DNA from: Brachionus manjavacas
Taxonomy: Eukaryota > Rotifera > Eurotatoria > Ploima > Brachionidae
Direction: 5' to 3'
Assembly: GCA_019054805.1 (NCBI GenBank)
Contig: JAHQIY010000029.1
Coordinates: forward strand, 434,001-498,000
DNA: 64,000 bases
This document shows, piece by piece, positions 31,656 to 41,590 of this stretch; position 1 is the first letter of the stretch, and each line of letters starts with the position of its first letter. The translations under genes were made by a program, and so were the position numbers. The notes under the pieces are model-generated. The model made no database searches. It saw nothing but the letters and a program-made list of their open reading frames with translations, and was not told the DNA's origin.

Positions 31656-33867
31656 ATGGATATTGTTCCAATAATTTTTGATTGTCTCGTACTATCAATA
31701 AATGAAAAGAAAATAATAAAATCAAAATATAAATATGAATGCGAAAATTGTTTTAATATATTCAATTATGAAATCGACATAGCAAACTTGCATATTGAAA
31801 ATGGCCCATCATGGTGTCCTAGGTGCTTAATGAAATCAAAAGTCGCAGTTATTCCAGATAGTATTTGTTTTATTTTAAGTTAAAAATAATTTTTTATTTT
31901 AAAAAAAATTTAGCAAGAGAATTGATTGATTATCAGCAAATAATTGTTCAAGAAATAAAAGATTTCAATTCAACTGATCCGAATATAGGAAATCGTATCA
32001 AAGTAATTCTTCTTAACGATTTAGTTGACTGCTTTGAAGAAAAGGACAAAGTTACAATCAGGTAGTTTATTAGAAATTTAAATTTTTTCTTTTTTTTTTA
32101 ATTAATTAAACACAAAAAAAATTAAGAATTAAAGAAATAAATATTGATCAGTTAGATGCTTTTCTCCTTAATAGATTATTGCTTCTATTTTAAAACACAA
32201 AAATTTTTCAAATTTCAAATTCTAAAATAAAGCATGATTAAAATTCTAGCATGAAAAATAATTTCGAATAGATCAATCATAATAAATACTAATTTTTAGG
32301 AAAAATTTTTCTTTTTAATTTTATATACTTGGCTATGTTAATTTAAATAGGCCTGATTATTATTGAAGAAATTATTTATTAATATACGATGACAAACACA
32401 TGCTAATACTAATTTTTTTGCTTAATTAGTGGCAATTTTGCAAAACGTTTCGACAATAAGAACAAAGTTCTATTTGAAAAAATTTTAATAGCAAACAATG
32501 CAAAAAAAACTGAAATTAAAGCAATAAATAATGATTTTGAATTTTTTGAAAACTTTTGGTCATCATTTAAAAATAAAGCCTTTACAGGACGAGACAAAAT
32601 TGTTTCAAGCATATGTCCAGGCTTTCAAAATTTCTACGTTGCTCAATTAGCAATTGCGTTATTTTTGGCTGAAGGATGCTCAACAAAACTAGGAAATGAT
32701 AATGATTTTGGTTCTATTGTTTTTAATGGCAAAATAAACCTTTTAATTTGTGGTGATACTTCAAGTGGAAAAACAAAATTAGTTGAGTTCATTACAAGAA
32801 TGTATAAAGGCGATATTTTTCTTAGTCCTTTTCATTCAAAGACTAATTTTTTAGGTAAAATCTTATTTTTGACTAATAATTGTCAATCATAAAAAAATAA
32901 AAACTTTTTGTTCAGATTTTAAACTTAATTCATCATTGAATCGTGCAATTATGTGTGTCGACAATTTGAATTTATTAAATAAAAAAGAAAAAAATGAAGT
33001 TTGTCTATTTGCTGAACAACAGAGAGATGTATACAACAAAGTAGATTTTTTAACACTTTAAAATCTATTACTTAGATAATTAACAAAAGGATAAAGAAGA
33101 GTGTTCTATTATGATAACATATAGGCCAGAAAAAGAGTTCTTTAAAGAAAAAGATCCAGGGAGAAAACTTTTTACACATTTAGATAGAGCAATTTTAGAA
33201 AATTTTGATTTAATTCTTGTATTGGTCGATTCACCAAAAAATCCCTTTGACGCTTCAAAATATTTATCAGATAGAAAAAGTATAATAAAATTCAAATTTA
33301 ATAATTAAAAATTAACATTAAGACAAAATTTTAGATTCAAGTAAAAAAAATGATGATATTTGGACCATAGAAAAATTAAGATCATATTTTAGTTATATTA
33401 AAACTTTGAAGCCGATTTTCACACAAAATGCTCAAACTGTCCTAAATAAGTATTTTCTTACTTAAGATTATAATTTTTTTTTTTATATTTTATTAAAATA
33501 AAGATACATGGAAATGAGAAGAAATAGAAAATGGTATCCATGCCAAAACTCAAATATTGGTTCAACACTGATAAGAATTTCTCAATGTATTTATAATTTT
33601 TTGTGGCTTTTTTCTTAAAAATTTTTTTGTTAAGCTCATGCAAAACTTATGTTTAGAGAAAAAGTTCAAATTTGTGACATGATTTATGGCATAATAATAA
33701 TTGAACAAAGTTTAAAAAGGACTGGATTTTTTGTTAACAAACGAATTAATTCAAGCAATTTTTCACTTCCAAACAATTCTGAGAAAGATTTTAATGAAAT
33801 TGGAGAAAGAATCCTTGGTGATCTGGATCAGAAAAATTTAATTAACTACTTGAACGACGTTTTTTAA
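31656..33867 (+). CDS. MCM9: MCM9-like protein, 8 exons, degenerate ATPase motifs
   Basis: Exons 31,656-31,860, 31,914-32,061, 32,430-32,854, 32,916-33,040, 33,090-33,279, 33,335-33,449, 33,504-33,586 and 33,635-33,867 join in phase through seven GT-AG introns, six of them 47-61 bases long, giving 507 residues without a stop. Landmarks in order: zinc-binding CENC...CPRC; DYQQIIVQEI and VILLNDLVDCF (OB fold); FENFWSSFKN, GRDKIVSSICPGF and LAIALFLAEG; Walker A GDTSSGKTK; Walker B region IMCVDNLN; AEQQRDVY; ENFDLILVLVDSPKNP (arginine-finger region); IWTIEKLRSYFSYIKTLKP; ISQSHAKLMFREKVQICD (C-terminal MCM motif). The order and spacing fit MCM9, a helicase subunit that acts with MCM8 in homologous recombination and mismatch repair. 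The Walker B Glu, sensor-1 Asn and arginine-finger Arg of the family are replaced, and the segment between Walker A and B is much shortened. The usual N-terminal ~100 residues are not found upstream. It could be a divergent functional paralogue or a recent pseudogene. Confidence 0.8.
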
Positions 33868-34017
33868 TACTTTTTCAATTTTTCTTTTTCTTGTTGTGCA
33901 ATTTATTTTGTTTGAAAAAATTCTAAATTTTAATTAAAATTTGAAAACAATACATTTTTATATGCTCAAATATGATTTTAATTTTTTAATTTTTTAATTT
34001 CGGCAAAATAATTTTAT
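33868..34017. other. AT-rich 3' flank of the MCM9-like gene
   Basis: T-rich sequence directly after the stop. A possible AATAAA-type signal is not distinctive in such AT-rich DNA. Confidence 0.3.
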
Positions 34018-34018
34018 A

Positions 34019-34097
<79 letters not shown>
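34018..34097. repeat. (ATT)n microsatellite
   Basis: About 25 uninterrupted ATT repeats. Confidence 0.97.
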
Positions 34098-34151
34098 TCT
34101 TTTTTTATTTTTATTAGTTTAAAGGTTTCCCTTAAACTACAGTGCCGGAAA

Positions 34152-34383
34152 TTGACTTGTCACATCATATCATCTCTTAATATCATTTTTTTAAGCTTTC
34201 CTCATATCAGCTAATATAAGCTATTATCATTTGATATAAGATAGTATCAGGTGAATTAAAATTTGAATTTCTATTTGTAAAAATTTAAACAATTTTTTTT
34301 CCTGAAATTAGCTGATATCAGTTGATATCAGATCATATTATCTAATATCAAATGATATCATATGATATGATGTGACAAGTTAA
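34152..34383. mobile_element. MITE-like foldback with GATATCA palindromes
   Basis: Ends are inverted: TTGACTTGTCACATCATATC at the left and GATATGATGTGACAAGTTAA at the right. The interior is full of short palindromic words (GATATCA, ATATCAGCTAATATAAGCT, GATATAAGATAGTATC), so each half can also fold on itself. 232 bases, non-coding. No target duplication identified. Confidence 0.75.
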
Positions 34384-34434
34384 TAGGATTTTACGATAAT
34401 TCTGTAGGTTTACACGTGTAGGCATGTGACTCTA

Positions 34435-34763
34435 CAGCACAATTTAAAAATTAAATGGTTTAAAGGAAGCCAATTCCAAGTCCGGACTTTTTTTTTTAGA
34501 AATTTTATCAAAAGTCCAATACTTGCTTCGCTTCAATAATTACAACTTGGGACGACAAAAATATCATTTTTTCACAACAATAACTACCTGGAACGGAAGG
34601 AATTTAATTTGTCCTTGATTTTGACTTATAGATTCCCGATGCAATTTATTTGGCTCTGTCAAATTAAAAAAAATTTAAAAAATAAAATATTTTGAATTTT
34701 TAAAAAAAAAAAGAAGTCCGGACTTGGACTTGACTTGAGACTTGTGACTTTTACACAACTCTG
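34435..34763. mobile_element. hAT-like MITE, decayed
   Basis: The right end (tccggacttggacttgactt...acttttacacaactctg) matches the right end of the element at 58,461-58,696, and the inner ccaagtccggact at 34,480 is the inverted partner. The left terminus is decayed (cagcacaatt against cagagttgtg). CAGAGTTG-type ends are common in hAT elements. No target duplication seen. Confidence 0.5.
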
Positions 34764-34994
34764 TTCTAAAATTGTCAAAAATTAGAAATTTTAGAATCGA
34801 AAATAATTTAAATCTTTAGTTTTTGAAGAACCAAGAGCATAATAAAAAAATTTAGTTAGTTTTTTATTTATTTTTTTTTTTTTTTTATTCGATGTAAAAA
34901 TTAATTTGGCTTTTTACAAAAGTTTAGTCGACAAATAAAAAATTATCTTATTTTCTAAGTAAGATTTTTACATGAATTTCTTGCTTTGAATTTA

Positions 34995-35335
34995 GAAATA
35001 GTTAGCAACTAATTCAGCTGAATTAGATTTCAGTGATAATAATGATTCTTTTAATTTAATTGAGTTGCTTATAAATAGTGAGACTTTAGAAAGAATGAGA
35101 CAAGCAAAACGAGATGAGCAAGAACGTGCTGAAAGAGCAATTGCTGAGAGAATATCAATAATGAAGTAAAAAGATTTTGGGCGAAAAATGGCACTAAAAA
35201 ACAACGGTCATCAAAAATTGACCGAGAATTAGCAAAAGCAAGTTTGATCAGTAAAATAAGAACTGATGAAAAACAAAGAAAAGACCTGGATTTTTGGAAA
35301 GATATTCAAGTTATCCTAACTATTAGGAGTAGTTA
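34995..35335 (+). pseudogene. Unassigned coding exon, charged helical protein
   Basis: After an acceptor-like AAATAG the frame reads NSAELDFSDNNDSFNLIELL, then RMRQAKRDEQERAERAIAER to about 35,165. One base out of frame it resumes as EVKRFWAKNGTKKQRSSKID, then RELAKASLISKIRTDEKQRK and DLDFWKDIQVILTIRSS before a TAA at about 35,334. Composition (Glu, Arg, Lys, Ala, Gln, Trp) is unlike random translation of this DNA and suggests a charged helix or coiled coil. The single +1 break may be a pseudogene lesion, a sequencing error or an unseen splice. Family unknown. It lies 1.1 kb downstream of the MCM9-like stop. Confidence 0.45.
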
Positions 35336-35939
35336 ATTTTTTTGATTAATTCAATTTTTTATTATATTAATATTTTTTTTCATATATATTAAATAAATTA
35401 TAATTGCCTTAATAATAATTTCTCATTTTATATTTAGGATAATGGGATAATATTCTTATTTTTTTTGGGATTAAAGAAAAATTGGATAATTTTCTTATTT
35501 GCAAAACAGGATAGTTTTCTTAAAAAGAAAACGGGATCCTTTCAACGGAATAATTTTTTGGGGATAAAAAAAAATAGGGATGATTTTACTATTTACCAAT
35601 CTAGATTTTCTTAAAAACAGTTTGATGGGGGAAAAAAAGAAGATGATTACAGTTTAAAAAATAACTGTTAAATAATTGACAAAAAGAAGGAGAAAAATTA
35701 TTTAAAATTAAGATAACAATATTAATTGAATAGATAAAAAATCTGAAAATATTTTTTCTTTTAACTAAAAAATTGATATTTAGATTGGTAAGGATAAATA
35801 TTTACAAATAGAGACTAAACAGAATGCAGACTGAACAATCAGCTGTAATGTAGGAGGTTTGTATGTTTGTGGACATAGTTTGTGTGAACCAAAAATAGTT
35901 TATTCAAAAATTGTGCCTTTTTATAAAATGGATTATTAT

Positions 35940-36085
35940 TAACTGGGTATTTATATTAATTATTTTGGTGTAGAAATAAATATCTCTTGAGTATTTATTT
36001 ATTATCAAAATTATTGCAAAAGAGTTTTAAAATTAGGACATAAAAATTAATATTGAGTATTATACAAATTATTGAAAAAATTATT
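35940..36085 (+). repeat. Dispersed repeat R3, plus copy
   Basis: Matches the reverse complement of 26,985-27,155 (ggattattattaactgggt, aaataaatatctcttgagta, tcaaaattattgcaaaag). Confidence 0.6.
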
Positions 36086-36500
36086 CTCTAATAAATGCTT
36101 TATTTGGTAATGTAGGTCTGCGTGCCTTTCTTTTTTGTCCGATGGGTACTTATTTAGCTATTAATGTAGGAATGACTTATATTTTAATCGTGTATCCATA
36201 CAAACTTCATACTTACATACATATTCTTTTAGAAAACAAGGAAAAATGCATTTAGCCTGTTATTACTTTCAAGGTATTTCGTTTCCAATCTTGACAATTC
36301 TGTCTATCAAGATACCATATATGACTTCAAAAAATGATCAAAGGTCGTGAGTTTTCCAGATAGGTAACGCTTAAACTCAGAATCAGAAATATTAGTAAAA
36401 AAATCTGAAGGAATGTAAAATTGTCATTTATTATTTTAATTTCCTTAGATTTCTTAGCCCATTGAAAGTAATTTTTCTACAAATTAGTTTATTTTAGAAC

Positions 36501-36551
36501 GGTTTATTTTAGAACCAACTGTAAGAAAAATAGTTGGTTCTAAGATAAACC
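36501..36551. repeat. Perfect-looking hairpin, 20-bp arms
   Basis: GGTTTATTTTAGAACCAACT is inverted after an 11-base loop (one G-T type mismatch). Isolated, with no promoter, terminator or repeat context recognised. Confidence 0.8.
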
Positions 36552-38154
36552 TTTTATAATTAATAATAGATGGATCGCGATCAAATGACCATCCAGATAC
36601 AATGTAAATTAATAACTGTAGGAACTGGCTTAAAGGTAACCTATTTCAAATTGTTTTTTGGAACTTAAAACAAAAATTTGTGCACCTTCAAACCAATCTG
36701 GATGCAAATTAATCCATTCCTTAAAAAAATAATCTCAAAATTCTTTGATGGATAAATTAGTCTTATTGTTTTTTGTTTAATTATTTATCTGTTTATTTTT
36801 GAATACCTTTGCAAAATTTTAAAATAAATATTTTTGATTAACGGATTGAGAAAAAAATTTTTTTTTTTAATATCTTGTTAAATTTAAAATAAGGTTTACA
36901 AACTAAAAAAGATAAGAGTTAAAATATTTTTGTTTATTAGGTATTTTTAAAAATCCTTTATGGTGCCATGAATCTCTGAATGCATTGTTTGCATGATTAT
37001 TTTTTTAAAAAGAATACAATTTTTCAGATTGGAAGTGTAAACCAGAAGTCAAATAGCTCTTTGATAGTCGTCTGATTTTTATACAGATTATAAAACATGG
37101 TAATAGTTGAGTCTAAAAAAAGTTTATCAACTTATTTTGAAACATGATTTAAATTAAATTTTTTTCTTAAAATAAAAGAGCTAATATTTAAAAGAATAAT
37201 TTAATTAATGAATTAAATTCTTAATTAGAATCAAATTATTTTGCCAACTCCCTAATTTCTCTTCTTTTTTTTTTTAAATTAATCCAGTTAAAAATTATAT
37301 ATGTGTCTATTCAAATAAAAATTATATAAAAAAATCAATTAATTTATACTCAACCACCAATTCAAAAATATTGAAAAAAAAATTAACTGCATATGAGCTT
37401 AATTTCATTTACATTTAAAAACATATTGATTAAAAGAATTTATCTCATAGAATGAATTTAGAAAATTTTACCAATTCAAACAAATCATAAAAATTTATCT
37501 CAATTCAAATATAGAGTCATTTTATGAATTTTCAAAATGGATCAACGCAATTACAGTGCTGCTACGATACCTTGAATTCACCATATTTTACGTAAATTAT
37601 GGTAAATTCACGATATTGTACCATATTTACCGTATGTCTAACTTTTGATTTCATTTAAAGCATATTATTTTACTTTTGATATTAAGCATTTCAAAAAAAA
37701 CTTTGACAGCTGAAAAATGTAAGAAATATATAAATTTTAATCAAACATTTCTAGGTTTTTGAGATTGTAAGTGAAAGAAATGGTGACTGGTCAGATCATT
37801 AAATTCTGATTGTATATCTTTTTTTTATAGAGCTCTTTATAAATGATTTTTGATAATTTTTGTATATAAGAAAATAATTTAACATTTTCGTACTTAATAT
37901 TTTCAAATAATTGACAAATAAATATTAATTTTCATAATTTGTTTAGAAAAAAAATTGAATGAAATAATAAAAAATCCATTTTTCCTTTTCTGTTGAATTT
38001 TTACCATTTTTTACCTTTTTTTACAAGAATTTACCGAAATTTACGTCAATTTATGTCAAAAAAATTTTTTTTTTTCCGTTTTCAAAAATTCATAAAAAAA
38101 TCTGCTTTTCATGAAAATCGGTTTTTTTCGAGAAATTTTGGAAATTTTTTTTTC

Positions 38155-38705
38155 CACTGAAATAGATGAATCTTTGTTCAAGTCAAACACTTGAAGGGTG
38201 AACAATTAATTTTAATTTTCTCTAATCTTTATTATTTATGTTTAAAGGCAAAGATTTAAGTAGAGAGCGCATTTGGGTATTTGGGATTGTTGAAAGGGTA
38301 ATACCAAATCAACCAGATCAGAGCAAATGCTAAGCTATTTCTAAAGCTCTTTCAAATTAAAAATAAAATAATTATTAACTAATTTTTTATATCAGTTTCG
38401 AGAATTAGGCATTCTTTTAAATAGCTTTATTCAATTTGTAAAATTGTTCGTCTAATTCTACTTTGAACAAAAAAATTTACTTAACCAATAGTTCATAAAA
38501 CCTGAGAACAAGAATTTTTCGGATAATAAGTGAACTTTGGTTTACCTAACCGACTAGACCCAGTTTTTCAACGATTGAATAAAAGCTTAAATCTTAATGT
38601 TTTTTTTTTTTTTTCATTTTTTTTTTCATTTAATATTATTTAACTTTATATTTAGTTTTTTTATGTTTTTATTCTGAAGAAGCATTTGCTCGGTAAAAAA
38701 TAAAT
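38155..38705 (+). repeat. Second copy of the dispersed block with LINE-like 3' end
   Basis: Shares with 28,950-29,612 the cacttgaagggtgaa start, the gcatttgggtatttgggatt segment, the acaagaatttttcggataat/ccgactagaccc core, a T-run (38,601-38,615) and the end TCTGAAGAAGCATTTGCTCG, then GTAAAAAATAAATAAATGAA. It carries about 110 bases (near 38,320-38,470) not present in the first copy. Confidence 0.75.
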
Positions 38706-38734
38706 AAATGAATTGTTTGAAATTTAAAAAGGAA

Positions 38735-38892
38735 TTTTCAACTCATTTTATTTCACCAAAGAGTTTAATTTCAAATATGAAAATGTTTGCAATATTAACT
38801 TTAAATTATTTTTTTTTTGAAACTGAAAAAAAAACTGAAACAGTTACTTCAACATTGGATACATTTTTAATTCAAACACAAAAAATTAAACC
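38735..38892 (+). repeat. Solo arm of the 43.4-kb inverted-repeat element
   Basis: Same sequence as the right arm at 43,960-44,135, with an internal deletion around the aacatcgcac segment. It directly follows the block at 38,155-38,705, as it does in the 29-kb copy. Confidence 0.7.
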
Positions 38893-39524
38893 AGTTCAAA
38901 ATTGACATTTTATTTGTGTCAATAACAGTTTTATTTCCAAGCGTGTTTATTTTGATTTTGAGTATTGTTTTATTATTAAATGTGAAAAAGACTTCACGAA
39001 CTGGACGTGTGGCCAAGCGTTCCATTCAAACCAATTCAAGTCTACTGAACAAATAAGTTATAAAATATATAAATTATTCTTCTTATCTGAATACTGGGTA
39101 TCCTCATATGCCCAATCCGGAAGTATACAGACTTTTGAGATTAAAATTGAAACAATTTAATTTGCTTTAAAAATACTTTCCTAATCTGTTAGTATCAAGC
39201 CGATAACTATAGGCCAATAGTGACCATAGAAAAATTTTGTCTCTATTTCTAGAAAAAAGAATCTATTGCTTCAATTTAAAATTTTATAAAAATTACTTTT
39301 AGATTTGATTAAATTTTCAATTATTTCAAAGCACATACTAGACTGGACCAAGTATTGAGTTTCTAAAACAATTCAAGTTTCTAATTGTTCCGTTGAAATT
39401 TCTAAAATTTGCAAATATCTGCTTTGGTATTCATCTTCTAAACTAAACTAAAAGTGTTTCTCTAAATAAACCTGTTTACTGATTTCAAGCATTGATTAAG
39501 AAAATCTATGGGGATGATAAACGT
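38893..39524. other. AT-rich region, possible tiny coding scraps
   Basis: Near 38,980-39,055 one frame reads KKTSRTGRVAKRSIQTNSSL before a stop, reminiscent of the basic tails of retrotransposon polyproteins but too short to call. Nothing else seen. Confidence 0.3.
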
Positions 39525-39720
39525 CTTTATTTAATAAATAAATATTGGCTCGAGCTTTCGCTCCTTTGCCAAACTTATATAAAATGTTCCAAAAAACAAA
39601 AAAAACACAAAAAAGAAATAAAAAATAAGATTATTATCTCACAAGTTGTTCCTTAGAAAATAAAAAATAAAAATATTTCATTGTTTTTTAATTTTTTTTT
39701 TTTTTTTTTTTTTAAATACG
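39525..39720 (-). repeat. LINE 3' terminus, minus strand
   Basis: On the minus strand: GGCAAAGGAGCGAAAGCTCG, then AGCCAATATTTATTTATTAAATAAA. The hairpin GAGC-GAAA-GCTC has a GNRA-type loop. An oligo(A) tract (T-run at 39,690-39,715 on the plus strand) lies upstream. A family distinct from A and C but with the same terminal design. Confidence 0.5.
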
Positions 39721-39789
39721 AAAAAAGGAAAGAAACGAACTGAATATCTAGCATGGCTTTGTTACACTTTCCCAGAAAAATAATTTTCT

Positions 39790-40116
39790 TAGAAAGGTCA
39801 ATTTTTTTGTTTAAAATGCAAAACAAGACCTTACTGTCACCAAGAAATTGGACTGGCGCTGTACTTACCTAAGTTGTAGTTCTACTTGTGAAACAAATGG
39901 ATGTATTGTTGGATCTTCTTATGATGTATTTAATCATCAATACTTTTTGCGTTACCACCACGTAAGAACCAAGAAATTTATGAAAAACTTTTAATACAAA
40001 TATTGACATATATAAAAAATGGGCCTTCATTAAGAACAGGTGTGCATCATACCAGAAAACCAGAGTATGTTAAGCTTGATGAGAGATTGAAAAATATTAC
40101 CAGTCAATATAAATAG
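39790..40116 (+). pseudogene. FLYWCH-like zinc-finger fragment
   Basis: One frame reads KKLDWRCTYLSCSSTCETNG, then CIVGSSYDVFNHQYFLRYHH, which has the WxC...C...HxxH layout of a FLYWCH finger. After a frame change it continues PRKNQEIYEKLLIQILTYIK, then TGVHHTRKPEYVKLDERLKN to a stop at about 40,116. Probably the N-terminal part of a MULE-type transposase or a FLYWCH host gene; compare 25,020-25,535. Pattern-based, modest confidence. Confidence 0.4.
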
Positions 40117-40132
40117 TAGTGTTTGGAATCGA

Positions 40133-40657
40133 CTAGGTCGACTTGAGTCGACTCGCATATTTTTCTAGTCGACTTGGAAAAAAAAGTATCAAGATCAAGT
40201 GATTGTTCATGTTATACGTTGACGTCACGAAAACATATTTTTTTCCACAACCATCAACTAGACAAACTGTGTAATTACCATCCCCAGATGATAAGCGCTT
40301 GAAATATTTCCAAACACCAGAAGACATACGATTGGTTTTGACTTCAACAGCTTCTTCATCATCCGATTGATAATCCAATTCTTCAGATATTTCTTCATCA
40401 GATGAGTCCTTGAAGCATTGAACTTTTTTCTTGGATGTGGAAGAATTGTTTTGGTTCGATCCGATCACAGGAGTTTTTTTGCTATTTTGGGTATTGAAGC
40501 CTTCATCATTACTCCCAGTGCCTAAACAATCATCATCATCACTATAATTGCCCTCACCATCACAACAATCATTACCATCACCATTATCATCATCACTACC
40601 ATTACCATCACCATTATCATCATCACTACCATTACCATCACCATTATCTTTATCCAT
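40133..40657 (-). CDS. BED zinc-finger gene fragment with acidic repeats
   Basis: 174 codons on the minus strand. The first 50 residues are repeats of NGDGNGSDDD, encoded by a short tandem repeat (plus-strand 40,565-40,655). An acidic linker (SSDEEISEELDYQSDDEEAV) follows, then SGVWKYFKRLSSGDGNYTVC, CGKKYVF and STYNMNNHL. VWxYF...C-x4-C...STxNLxxH is the BED zinc finger found at the N-terminus of hAT transposases and of genes derived from them. The final His/Cys ligand is replaced by hydrophobic residues as the frame runs out into TAGTCGACT-rich sequence like that of the hAT MITE at 20.3 kb. No transposase core follows, so it is a fragment or an exon whose partner is spliced in from elsewhere. 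Confidence 0.6.
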   Translation of the reverse strand: MDKDNGDGNGSDDDNGDGNGSDDDNGDGNDCCDGEGNYSDDDDCLGTGSNDEGFNTQNSKKTPVIGSNQNNSSTSKKKVQCFKDSSDEEISEELDYQSDDEEAVEVKTNRMSSGVWKYFKRLSSGDGNYTVCLVDGCGKKYVFVTSTYNMNNHLILILFFPSRLEKYASRLKST

Positions 40658-40659
40658 AA

Positions 40660-40928
40660 TTAGAGAATTTTCGAAACTTTCTCCAGATCTGTTAAATGAA
40701 ATTCATCATAATTTGAATTTTGGTGATAAATTCGTTTATCAGAAGTCAATTTTTGCCTAATGCTGGACAAAACCTCTTCATCATTATCACTTTCATCACC
40801 AACTGGCCAATAAATATCCGAGGTTTTATCACGCTTTTGCAATTTTTAATTATCTCTAACAAAATACACTGAAGTTTCTTTTCTTTTTGAAGAAAAAGAA
40901 GAGCTTGAGCAAGGTATTTCATTAGACA
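40660..40928 (-). pseudogene. Upstream exon-like frame of the BED protein
   Basis: An ATG at 40,928 starts MSNEIPCSSSSFSSKRKETS, then VYFVRDN, a TAA, and in the same frame KLQKRDKTSDIYWPVGDESD, then NDEEVLSSIRQKLTSDKR to a stop at 40,660. It lies directly upstream of the BED frame and is likewise Ser-rich then acidic. A single nonsense codon breaks it. Function unknown; probably the same transposon-derived gene. Confidence 0.35.
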
Positions 40929-41285
40929 TTTTTTTTCGAGTTTAGAAATTATTTTATTAAAGAAGTTCTAGTGCTTTTTTAAATTCAAAACTTATAAGCC
41001 GAAATTAAAAGCAAAATACATTTAATTCATGTTTTTTTTTCATGAAATTGTAAAAGAATTATATCGAGATTTTTTATTAGTGTTTTCTTTTTAGACAAAG
41101 ACTTAGCTTAATCGACTATGCTGCAAACTTTATTTCCAATAAAGTTTTAAATCGCTTGTCTGATCGATGACAAAATAATTTTTAACCAAAAGCCTAAAAT
41201 CAATAAGTTTGATTAAAAAGAAGACTGTGTCAAATTGAATAAATATAAATGTTTGATCGTAATTTTCCGGTCTTCATTTTGTTAG

Positions 41286-41590
41286 CTAAGAGCAAATTTT
41301 GGAATAATAATTCTCTAAAAATTCACGGTAACTTGATTCAAACCATATTTTGCTTGCTAAAGGCTCGTTGATCCTATCACCAGAGTCAAATGACTGACCG
41401 ACAGTAAGCACCAAAAGTTTCACCATGTCTTTCATTATCTTTGAGATTTTAATTTTATATATATTAGAGATTTTAAATTGAAAAAAAAATTTTTTTTTTC
41501 TTACAGAAAAATTTTTATCAGTCATGATCCAAGTCTTAAATGCTTCAAATACATGTCTGCTAATAATCAAGAATGATCGAATTAATATTT
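41286..41590 (-). CDS. Orphan two-exon gene end, family unknown
   Basis: Minus strand: IISRHVFEAFKTWIMTDKNF (41,575-41,511), a phase-0 GTAAGA...AAAG intron of about 66 bases, then IMKDMVKLLVLTVGQSFDSG, DRINEPLASKIWFESSYREF and LENYYSKICS with a stop at 41,286. Splicing removes a run of Phe/Lys/Ile codons and leaves a residue mix typical of a real protein. No upstream exon was found in the AT-rich flank. I do not recognise the family; it could be a host gene's last exons or a transposon protein tail. Confidence 0.45.

Larger units (their letters stand above)
35336..38154. other. 2.8-kb AT-rich region with a dispersed repeat
   Basis: No gene recognised. It contains repeat R3 (35,940-36,085, plus copy), a perfect-arm hairpin (36,501-36,551) and near 37,575-37,635 a cluster of ACCATATTTTACG/TTACCGTA words. 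The patch 36,085-36,240 has less biased composition but no convincing frame. Confidence 0.5.

Noticed and set aside
32409..32612. Minus-strand frame across MCM9-like exon 3
   Set aside because: Antisense shadow of the exon.
36085..36240. Less AT-biased patch reading NVGLRAFLFCPMGTYLAINV in one frame
   Set aside because: Looks membrane-protein-like but is short, isolated and followed by stops; no splice sites or homologue recognised.
38980..39055. Basic frame KKTSRTGRVAKRS suggestive of a histone-like or polyprotein tail
   Set aside because: Too short and in a single frame; no supporting context.
40548..40760. Plus-strand frame with Ser/Pro/Leu repeats
   Set aside because: Antisense of the acidic BED-protein repeat.
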